Source: Antitrichia curtipendula | Taxonomy: Eukaryota; Streptophyta; Bryopsida; Hypnales; Leucodontaceae | DNA length: 64,000 nucleotides | Reading direction: 5' to 3' | NCBI GenBank assembly: GCA_951230915.1 | Contig: OX579634.1 | Location: 51,721,570 to 51,785,569, forward strand | Part shown: positions 34,200 to 43,560 of the stretch, one piece after another | Position numbering within the stretch: the first letter of the stretch is position 1 | Layout of the letters: each line of letters starts with the position of its first letter | Position numbers and translations under genes: made by a program | Notes under the pieces: model-generated | What the model saw: only the letters and a program-made list of their open reading frames with translations | Databases searched by the model: none | Told to the model about the DNA's origin: nothing

Positions 34200-34931
34200 T
34201 TCAAAGACGTGAAGAAATACAGAATTTGAGTCACTAAATAGGGGGCAGTTGTTACATTTATCCTTCCGATGGGGCAATGCAGGAAGCAGTCCTCCCTGGC
34301 CAATTTCTCGGGCTTTGACATCTTTGCATTGATTGTGCAAAAGAATATTTTTACCATGTCACGGTCCTGTATTGATTGTAAGAACACTTGAAATAAAAGA
34401 AAACGAACTTGGAGAGTCAAAATAGTGAATGTGTGGAACTAGGACTTCACAATCTGTTGCAGAATGTTAAAATCAGCAAATTTCTGAATTGACATGCAAG
34501 TTTGTTGTACTTGTCATCTGTGTTCAAAATGAGTAGAATATGGTCAATAAATATAGATGAGGTCAATGGGAGGAAGTTGTCATTTGTTATTGAAAAGAAT
34601 TATATTGGGTTGACAGATTGAGTGGTTTCATTGAAAAGCAACACTAACATGAACCTGAATACTAATGTAGGCAAGTAAATTGTTTTCAATTACGTGTTCT
34701 CTATTAGTTAAGAATTAAAATTTACAATTACTGAACCACATGAGAGGTGGTTGAAATGATTGCCTGAAGGCTAGCGTGTCTAACTTGCTATTTTAAATTG
34801 CTTCACTCTTTTATGATGCTAGTGAAGTTTTTTTCACTTAGTGCTCAGTAGTGCAATCTTAGAGTTGTATCAATGTTGTTAGAGCTTTCCTTGAATTGTT
34901 TGTAAATTGAAGGTTGTTATGTTATATGAAG

Positions 34932-35153
34932 TTAATTTAGTACTTCAGAGAATTTAAGACCTTCATATTTGAAGTCTATATTCTGGAAGAAAATGAATGG
35001 TGGAGTTTTTGATTGTGCATCTTGGTATATATAGCAGATATTTGAAGAAGACTGATGGTTGTGAAACACAACAATCAACAGCGAAGGCTGCATAGTCACG
35101 CTTGTTACATAGTTTTCTTTAGAATCAAGAGCAGCAAGAACATCTGCCTGAGG
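34932..35153 (-). other. Exon-like segment of unknown function
   Basis: On the minus strand a T-rich tract followed by ATACCTCAG gives an acceptor at about 35,153. The open frame then reads ADVLAALDSKENYVTSVTM and LLIVVFHNHQSSSNICYIY and ends in TAA at 34,932. Composition looks coding rather than random AT-rich. No family is recognised. It could be an exon of a cargo gene. Confidence 0.3.
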
Positions 35154-35520
35154 TATTGTTTTCACCTTTAAAAAAAAAAAATTTAATTCATAGAAGTTTG
35201 TATTTAATCACGCTGCTTTCATTCCCATTCTTTAGAGGTTGTTATATATGCTTTTCATTCATGGAAAATGTTATTGAAAATACTCATTTCAATAAAGTAA
35301 ATGAGTTTTAAATTGGGAGTTTAGGAATTGAGTGGAAGACTACAACTTTTTTGTAAGATAACTTTCATTTCAAAGTGTGGAAATGATTTTACTTTATTTG
35401 ATAGACCAAGGAACAGCATATGAAGGTAATGATAAAATCATACATGTAATGTTCTACTAAGAAGAGATATATAGGATTTTCACATGCCCATCATAGTGGG
35501 TTTTTTGGGATTGAAAGTGT

Positions 35521-35618
35521 AGTGCATTTGATAGAGCAATTCTGGTATTCATTGTCGTGCATAGAACAAGTGTTGCCGGAAAATAATTGGGTTCGAATCC
35601 CGAAATTGGTTTTTTTTT
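35521..35618 (+). other. tRNA-like Pol III promoter remnant
   Basis: An A-box-like AGTGCATTTGATAGAGC (35,521-35,537) and a canonical B-box GGTTCGAATCC (35,590-35,600, inside GGGTTCGAATCCCG) are correctly spaced and followed by a T-run. The acceptor stem does not pair, so this is not an intact tRNA gene. A tRNA-derived SINE head or tRNA pseudogene is likely. Confidence 0.35.
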
Positions 35619-35861
35619 GGAATTCAGTTTTTGAACTTCATTGGTCAATTCGGTCCTCTATGTAATTACATTTAGTAACATGGAGAGAATATTCAATTGT
35701 CTTATTCCATGAGTTTTTCAAAATTCACGACAACAGCAGTGTGTTCTTCAAGTTCGATACAATTTGAATTAAAAAATTTTAATGTATTGTAATGTGTTTT
35801 AAAACTTTTGAGAACGTCAATGAATGCTAAAGTATTGTTGAACTTTCATTTTCAGGGCATC

Positions 35862-38120
35862 ATGGCACCGAAGATGCACTCGAAGTGGTTGGAGCACGGA
35901 TAGTGGATCGTAGTAAACGACAATGACAGGTTTTCTTTATGGATAACAGATTTTCCAATTGGACAGGGGCGTTATGAGTCTGCATTGGCGTCCTCACATG
36001 GAGTCATCAAGGGCCTCACGGGCACCGCTGACAGAGGATTGATTGTATCGGTGACCACAACAGAAACGGCACTTGAGAAGTATAAACTGCAGAAGATATT
36101 GATGATGGCTTCGGTTCCGCCACAACTCCTCTTAGTTCTCACTCCGATGCGTAGCTTGAAGAGTGTGGCAAAAGATTGGAAGAAAGTGCCTCATGAATTG
36201 CAGGTTAAACGAGAGAGAGCGGTTCAAAAATTCATGGGGATGACCTCAAAACAACTGCAAGCATTGCGTCATCGATACCGGGAGGTTTTAAGCCGTGAAG
36301 AATTAGAAAGGATGAACGCAGGTGTCGTCGGAGAGCGCTCTGCACTAAGAGATCCAGAAGACTTGAATGAAGTATATCGGGATCTTGCTACACCAGTGAA
36401 TCCAAATTGGGTTCCATTGGATGAACGGAACCGCAAGTGATCTGCTATTGAAGGGGGAATAGGAATCCATGCAAGTGAGGCAGTTATTTCTGGTAGACCG
36501 AGTGCACAGTGTCAACGCCTCCAATCTGCGGCAACCAATGTTGTTGTTCAATCTACTGGTGATAATGAAGAGGTACAAGTGCAAAGAAGCGCATCAATAA
36601 GGTCACCAGTAGTGGAGATGGAAGTTGCAGAAGAATCATTGCAATCTAGGGGGGAGGCATCTCAAAATCCTGTACCAAGTGAACTACCAATTTTTCTTGA
36701 GCTTCCAATTGAAGGAGAAGAAGGAGCTCCAACCATAGTCACGGAAGTTGGATCAGGATCAAGATCAAGACAAGTAAGAGTTGGCTCAAGTGCAAGAGTG
36801 TACAGGTCACATGTTGTACTGGCCAACGTGGATGCTACAAGGATTGCCAATCGTGCAGGACGAGGTGCTAGTAGAAGAAGGGTAGCTGGTTGAGGACAGG
36901 TTGCTGGTAGGGGAAGGGTAGTTGCTGAAGAACGTGGTGTTGTTGGAGGACATGGTGTTGGTGAAGGACATGGTAGGGATGAGGTGCAACGTGATTCTGC
37001 AGTGGAAGACATCTCAGAAGATCAAGCAGGGCGTCGTATTCGTACATCGGATGCTGTAGAAGAGCGAGGCGCTAGGAAGCGAACAGCAGCACAGATACGT
37101 CGTCGAAGAGCAGCCTTACAAAGCCGACCTCCACAAGGAAATGATGGCGAAAATGCTGTTACTGATTCTGATTCCTCTAGAGGTGAACCAGAGCAAGAGC
37201 TTAGAAGAGTATTGCTAAAGAGCATTACAAAAGCATCTGTGGTTTTTCCTACTGAGACCAAGTACAAAGCAGGATATATATGGGGGCAGAGTTTGATTTT
37301 TGATGCGAGGATCGATAGCATCCGCGATGTGGCTAACGCAGAGACGAACCACAGGGTGCTAATGGATTGGCGTGTGAACGAAATGTACGAGCGCCTTAGG
37401 GGATCCGAAGGTGATGGAGTAAGTGCGATTACGCTTCGTCCCATTGCATATCGCTATGACAGTAGCAACGACGAGGGGCACATGGAGTTGAGAGAGGTAC
37501 CTTTTAGCCAAGAAGGTGCTGCACGTGAATTTGAAGCCGTGTATTTGAAATATTGCCGAGCGGATTCATCCCTCTCGAGTAGCGCATTGCAGAGAAGGTG
37601 GCTGGAGAGCAATATTGTATGGGAGCCAGTAGATGGCCAACATGTTGTTGGTGCTTGCAAACGAGCTGAACAAGAAAAGGAAGAGGGACATTTATCCAAT
37701 GAAGAGTATCATGCACGGTTTGTAAGGCGGGAAGTGAAGTTTGTGGTGTACAACAATCCGCAGTTTTATATAGAAGCGTCTGTCAAAATAAATGCAAAGG
37801 AGTTTGACCGGAAGTTTTTCACCACGCATTACGAAAATCTCATCAAACTGCGCGATATATGGAAAGCATGTGGAAGTCCAAGTGTTGCTACTCGGGCTGA
37901 CGATGTACACAGAGCGAAAGCGTTGACAATGGCAGCAAGTGCGTTACATTTAAGTCAGAGTTTATCAAAGCATGTAACGTTGGGGGAGTTGTCGAGGAAG
38001 ATGGTAGACTATACACGCCATGCTTGGCATGAAGACGAGGAGTCCTATAAGGCTATCCTGCGGGTATGCAAAGATTATGAGGACGGGAAACTATTTTTCA
38101 GCAAGAAGGCAGAAAAATAA
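35862..38120 (+). pseudogene. ParB-like (DGQH) protein of the 19-kb element
   Basis: ATG at 35,862 follows a splice-acceptor-like TTTTCAG (ending 35,854). The frame runs 753 codons to TAA at 38,118 and is broken by three stops: TAG 35,901, TGA 36,438 and TGA 36,891. The last sits in a Gly/Arg-rich repeat where CGA (Arg) fits. The N-terminal third is unrecognised. A basic linker at 37,020-37,130 precedes a globular region with PVDGQHVVGACKRAEQEK (DGQH codons at 37,632-37,643), then FVVYNNPQFYIEASVKINAK. DGQH/DGNHR with this spacing is what ParB/Srx-like and DGQHR-type domains show. In phages and bacteria such domains often accompany DNA methyltransferases (family knowledge). The next frame starts only 10 bp downstream and looks methyltransferase-like. 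Role in the element is unknown. Confidence 0.55.
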
Positions 38121-38130
38121 ATAGAAGAAG

Positions 38131-40314
38131 ATGGCTAGAGATAGGAATCTTGATGTCACAGTGGATGGAAATCCGAAGCGGAAGAGGATGGAGAAGACTT
38201 GGTGGAGGCCATTAAATAGCATCTCTAGGAAAAACTATGTACGTATAGTCAAAGAAATGTCTGCAAAGGAAGTGGTGAATGGAAAGCGTCCTTCGCAGCG
38301 ATACTATTTCAATGATGTTGCTTCCACAAACCCTTCCAAAGGTACAATAGCGTATGCGGTGGACAGAGTACAGCGGAAAGATGCCATCAGAAATCAAATT
38401 CGGTTTCTTATGGTAGAAGCAAGGGATGAAAATCCATCGTCCATGGATGATTTCTTCTCCATCAACGCAAGCAAGTATGGAGATTCGGAAGGAAGGCAGT
38501 TCATCTTGATGGGGAGGACATTGGATAACAACACGAAGACCTCGTGGTGTTTTCCTGCAGTGACAACGGTTCAAATGTTGAGCAGTTTGGAGAATGTCGT
38601 CCCAGCTTTCGTTAGGCAACACTTTGTGGATATCCAATCGGGTCGCAGAGGTTATGCGGGATATGGTCGAGACGTCGAGGATGTATCCAATGTTCGTTGG
38701 AATTGGCAAGTTGCAATCTCTGTAGTGCAACACGAATCGCACGAAGCCTCATTTCATGTGAGGTGTAGAGAAGGGTTCTTTGAGGACGAGTACATTGAAC
38801 TTGGCAAACCATGTTTATGGGTTTTTGATTGTACACTTGGAGGCTTGCAAGGTCCGGACATACCATGGTCGAACGAGGATTACAGCAAGGTTATGCAGCA
38901 ACTCAAGAACTGGATGTCTTGCATTTTTCGTTGGAATGCCGTGTTTTTGTTTCCGCCAGGCGTATCCTTTGACGAAGCGATGGAGTTGAGGATGGCGTTG
39001 CCCGAGGGTTGCCACGTGCTCCAAGGATCTTGGATATTTCAAGCAGAAACCGTGTCCTCATACGTGAATGATCTGCGTCATGGTGAGCAACGACGTCGTG
39101 GTGTACAACCCGTTGGTGGCATTGTCATCATCATGAATTATCCCGAGGAGAGTGGGTTCATGGAAAACCTTCCTGGCGGTACGGATGACTTACATGTTAT
39201 ATTTCAAGACTCTTGGAGTACAGAAGTGATGCCTCGAGCGCAAGACAAGTTTGAGAGGACACCAACGGAGTTGTAGAGATTAATACAAATGTATTTGCCG
39301 CGGAATTGGGGGTTGGTAACATTAGGCATCGCAATGGCAGTGCCAAGGATTTTGAAGACAGGATATGTGAGCAATGATGTTATAATTATGGAAGGTGTCT
39401 CGTTGAAAACGCAATTCGTGTACGACAAATTGCAATCGATGTATGGGGAGAAGTTGGTGATGGTGAACAGTGTGAGTATGGCCGCTGAACGCAGACCCTT
39501 ACAGGTGTTGACTAGAGAAGAGAGCTTGCCCGGTCCTGGTGTTTCTGAAGCAGATGGAGGTGTGCCACCAGGTAGAGTTGAAAGACTACCGTGGTCGTCT
39601 AGGGACTCCTCTGATGAAGAAGGGAGAGTTCAAGCGAAAAGACGGGGAAGGCGGAAGGGGAAAGCTAAAGCAGTTGATTCGGGAGCCTCATCAACGAATG
39701 AAGATGAGAGTGATGTCGAGCGGACACAGTCTGACAGATTACCAAGTGCTGGCCGAAGTTTAGGTTCTCGTGACACTGATGCAGTCAGTGACGCCCGTGG
39801 GGACCAAGCAAACTTGATGGAAGTAGAGCAAGACCCGGATTTTGTTGTTCCAGAAGTAGTTGAGGAGGTGGACAACGTGGAACCGGAACAAGTTGGAGAG
39901 GGCGTGGAAGAAAATGCAGATACAACAGCACAAACGGAGTCCATGTCATTGTTGTCAGCATTCAGCCAATTGGATCAAATGAGCTTCGTCCCGGATGGTG
40001 AAGGATATTATCGTAATAGGGACAACATTCGATTCACTCGGACAAGTGAAGGACCACATTACATTTATCACCGAAATACTTCTATCTTGGAAGGACCTTT
40101 TCTGACGCCAACTTTATCAGAAGGAGTGACAACGCCTGTTGCAAGCGCCATGGTGGATACGGCGTTGCAGTTTATTTCTTCGCCTCCAATGAGTCCAATC
40201 GGTGGACCAAGTGCACACGATCAAGCGGAGGCAACTGGTGGAGGAGAAGGAGGAGACTTGATGCAATCATCTGCACGAATATTGGAGACACCGGATGAAG
40301 CAGGGCCATTATAA
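38131..40314 (+). pseudogene. Methyltransferase-like protein with acidic tail, one in-frame TAG
   Basis: The ATG at 38,131 sits in a good context (AAGAAGATGG), 10 bp after the stop of the ParB-like frame but in a different frame. It is 728 codons long with one TAG at 39,274-39,276; Gln or Trp would fit. The order resembles a beta-class (circularly permuted) SAM methyltransferase. LWVFDCTLGGLQGPDIPW aligns to the DPPW/motif IV position (38,815-38,868). VGGIVIIMNYPEESGF follows, then a TPTEL..RLIQMY helix, PRNWGLVTLG (39,298-39,327) at motif I, and IIMEGV at motif II. The catalytic DPPY/W and the motif I Asp and Gly residues are not canonical, so an inactive fold is likely. After about 39,490 the protein is acidic, Ser/Glu-rich and probably disordered. 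The assignment is inference from motif order. Confidence 0.5.
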
Positions 40315-40821
40315 GAGACATAGTAGTACGTGTGATGGTAGAATAAGGTGTGTGAGAGTGTAGACCTTGTGTGGTAGTTTTGAAAGACTATGAAGATGTT
40401 CGAATGACTGTATAGTTTTTGATTGGTGTGAGCACATAATTGAAAAATGTGAAGGTAGTTGCTAAACCTTCAATGTCATTCTGGATTTATAAATAAATAT
40501 TCCGAAAATTATAGTGAATACTGCCACACACATGGTATATTTCACTAGTATATATGATAACACGAATGTAATTGCAATGTACAAAGCAGAAAAATTAATC
40601 TATGAGAGCAAATGAAATGATTGATAGGAAGAAATATTATGTGTTGGACTTGTATTTCTCTTGGAAGAACTGAAATTGCATCCTCATAGGAAGTTTTCAT
40701 TTGAAGTGATAGTATTGCATGATGAAATTAAAAAATTGATCTCTTGAAAATCTGGAGGGTACTCAAGTTTTTGGTAACACATTTTTTTTGAATAGTTTTG
40801 CATACGATCATTGCACTTGGC
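40315..40821. other. 3' flank of the methyltransferase-like gene within the element
   Basis: AT-rich non-coding. AAATAAATA near 40,491 is a possible polyadenylation signal. ATATTTCACTAGTATATAT at 40,537-40,555 recurs with 18/19 identity at 22,148-22,166, just downstream of the leftward gene. Confidence 0.45.
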
Positions 40822-40830
40822 CAAGTGCAA
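40811..40830. repeat. 20-bp perfect palindrome at the inner edge of the right terminal repeat
   Basis: TTGCACTTGG followed by CCAAGTGCAA. Its right half is the inner end of the terminal repeat. It places two copies of TTGCACTTG head to head, while the left end carries the same motif as a direct repeat. Confidence 0.9.
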
Positions 40831-40849
40831 AAATGTCTAATTCAGTGTT
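40822..40849 (-). repeat. Right terminal inverted repeat of the 19-kb element
   Basis: 28 bp, the reverse complement of 21,848-21,875 with one mismatch, followed directly by ATCA (40,850-40,853). Confidence 0.75.
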
Positions 40850-40995
40850 ATCACCTACGATTTATGACAATTGTACCGCATAAGCTCTTACAACCTTTGG
40901 CTTTATATTACATTCCCGGCGCTATTCTTCTCCTAGCAATTAAAGAACACTGCTGTTAGAGTAATTTTTTTTGCAACAAAAAAAAAGTCTTTAAT

Positions 40996-41019
40996 ATATA
41001 TATATATATATATATATAT
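40996..41019. repeat. (TA)n microsatellite
   Basis: About 24 bp of TA repeat. Confidence 0.95.
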
Positions 41020-43045
41020 GACGTAGCAGTCGCTTTGCCACGTCAAGCAGATGCTGCGACGCAGTTCCGGGGGCTGGAAACCTTAGGGAACTTGCAACCC
41101 TCCCTAGGGGCTAAAACTCATATAACGTGTACACCTCTTACATGCATTACTTATACTACATGGGTTTTCTCATAGAAGGTTGAAGAGTATGCTCAAAGAG
41201 TTTGAGAATGTTTAGAGAAATTCTAAAGAACTAGAAAATCTAAAAAAAAGCAAAGCTAGAGTTTGTTGGAAGTTTCTTAAGCCAACTAAGAAGTGTAAAG
41301 ACCACATAGAGCTTACATAGAGGTGGAAAGTTTGTAGACATCAAGCGCGCTTTATTTCATTTTTCTCTTCAATCATGTGTCTTTAGAATATTTTATTTGT
41401 ATTTTAGATTTCAAACTTGTTTTGGAGCTTTAGACCAACAATCATCTTTTAAACACTAGTTGAATTGGTTATTTTTCAAACCATAGTTTCTTGGTCCTTG
41501 ATAGGTTAGCACCTTGGACAATTAGAGGTTTCTTCAACTTAAATGCATGATACCAAAATATATTTATTTACTAGTAAAATTTGGCCTACAATATCTTTGC
41601 TACAAATGAAGTACAATTCTTTGTCTACTATCCCTTCAACTTAGTGTAGCTTGCACCAATTACCCAAACATTACAATGATGTATTAGTATGGAGAAATCT
41701 GACTTTACTTAGGGGTCGATCACTAACATGGATCTTATAAAGTTATCTAAGTCTAAAGATGGGATGCCATTTATGTTTGACAAATAAGATTTAAAACCTT
41801 TGAAAGCAAAATAGGAGCTCCAATAAATAACCATATGATATGATATTCTTTAAATATTTTATATACATAATTATATAATATTTTTATTTTCAAAATGATA
41901 TTTATAGGCCCTAAATATATTCTATGAACGCACATGGTTACCAAAAAACACATATAGCGCCTCCTAGGATCCTTGCAAACAATAGATCAATTTGCTTCTT
42001 ACCCTTGATTTATTTCATAAAGCAAATTAGCAATTTTGTTTTTGCAACTTCTTTCTTCAAAGACATATCTCACATTTTGTCTCAATATCATTCAAAAGAT
42101 TGTCCATGTTGAAAGGCAAGACCAACCACTACATTCATATTGTCGTTGAAAGGATCCAAATCTCTTAGGATGAAGTCTTATTTAGAAGTCTTGATTTCTA
42201 CTTTTGAAACTCATTTGAAATGTTTTTATGGTAAATAAAGCTCATATAAAGTACAATTCTTCAAGAACTTGTACATTTCTATTGTATCATTTTTCATCTC
42301 ATGAATTTTAAGATTTTGAACTATGGATGTGCTTACAAGTTGCCATATGGCTCTACAATTCAATTTTATATTTTTAGTTAGTAAATTTTTTGAATTTCAA
42401 GCTTGTGAAAATTTACATGGATATAATCACAACTTGCCACATAGTAGACCTCTTGTACATGTGATTAATCAATGGATTTAATGTTAAAGGATAGATTTCT
42501 AGTACATATTGGAATCACTATCTACTTTGAATACTCTTGTGATACTATCTTATAGACATTGGCGTGGAATCTCAATCCTAAATTAAGGAAGGCCATTTTT
42601 GGCCTTTGGAAATAAAAATCCATAGTGATTCTCAATGATAAACAAATTATTTGCACCCATTGTGCTTTAATGAAGTTTGTGTAATGGTCATGACTTATCA
42701 TGACAATGATTCCAAGACATCTCAGTTGGGCAAAGTTTACATGTATTTATAAAAATGCAAACCCTATATGACCTCCAATTCTAAAATAACATGAAAATAT
42801 ACACAAGGAAGATTTGATAGAAATGGATCATTCACAATGCATTTGGGCAATTTTTCTTGCAATAAGTATCAATTCCAACCTCTAGAATGATTGCTTTAAT
42901 GTGATTTTGAACTTAACCAATGATATAGAGTCTGCTTAGTCTATTTTCAGTTTTATTTTAAAAAGATTAAAATTTTGTGTTTACAAACTCTTCGATTAGT
43001 GTGCATTATGATTTTTCCCAATGTCATGCCATCTTTTGAGTGGAT
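41020..43045. other. AT-rich intergenic DNA
   Basis: The first 110 bp (41,020-41,130) are GC-rich and contain GCAGTCGC / GCTGCGACG-like inverted motifs, perhaps a transposon end. The rest is AT-rich with no open frame I can support. Confidence 0.4.
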
Positions 43046-43560
43046 AGTAGAGGCGGAAGTTCCGCCTCACCGTCCACTCAAATGAATTTTAAATTTTAAA
43101 TATATTTATATATTCAGCCCCCTCCCGCCTCCCAAAAAAATTTAATTTTAAAATTTTCATACCCCTGCCCCACCTCCTTCCAGAAAAACTTAAATTTTGA
43201 AGTTTTAAATTTTTTATACCCTCCCCCTCCTCTTATACTTTTCAGAAACCAATGTTTTGACAAACAATATGGGACAATTCCCATATTTGGTATTTGTATT
43301 TGTATCTTGTACTCATATATCATATCCATACTTATATTTGTATCCAGTAGTGTACAATATCTGTATAAAAGGAAACCCTAGGAACCGCAATCCATCATTG
43401 TTGATCAACGTTCCCACATCGATGGCTTCTATTTTTCCCCTCCCAAGCAGATCAACGTTGGGGAGGGGCTTCATTTATTTTTTCCTCAAATCAACGGTTG
43501 ATACTCAATGGGAGGGGAAAAAAATTCTGGCATGGGGTGTTGTCTTTTGAAAGGATAGTG
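43046..43560. repeat. Low-complexity C-rich/AT-rich segment
   Basis: Begins with AGGCGGAAGTTCCGCCT, a 17-bp near-palindrome (43,051-43,067). Then come alternating CCTCCCGCCTCCC-like and AATTTTAAAATTTT-like blocks, and TTTGTATTTGTAT repeats near 43,287-43,345. Open frames across it are compositional. Confidence 0.55.

Larger units (their letters stand above)
21848..40849. mobile_element. Putative giant terminal-inverted-repeat DNA transposon, 19,002 bp
   Basis: A 28-bp inverted repeat (27/28 identical) at 21,848-21,875 and 40,822-40,849 starts AACACTGAATTAG at each end. ATCA lies directly outside both ends (21,844-21,847 and 40,850-40,853). The two multi-exon-sized coding units inside lie within about 0.5 kb of the ends and read outward: a DUF7869-type transposase-like gene on the left, and a ParB-like plus methyltransferase-like pair on the right. 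I saw no further copy of the repeat inside, so two separate elements are less likely. Smaller elements are nested at about 27.9-28.5, 28.9-29.6 and 33.6-34.2 kb. Coding frames are decayed, so this copy is probably not self-mobile. Confidence 0.65.

Noticed and set aside
35521..35618. Functional tRNA gene
   Set aside because: The B-box arm is intact but the acceptor stem cannot pair and no anticodon arm is convincing.
36662..37012. Pro/Ser/Thr-rich frame on the minus strand
   Set aside because: Antisense shadow of the Gly/Arg/acidic low-complexity part of the ParB-like frame.
21848..40849. Maverick/Polinton-, Starship- or Helitron-type giant element
   Set aside because: No DNA polymerase B, integrase, capsid, tyrosine recombinase or Rep/helicase motifs were seen. 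The terminal repeats and DDE-like gene fit a cut-and-paste element better.
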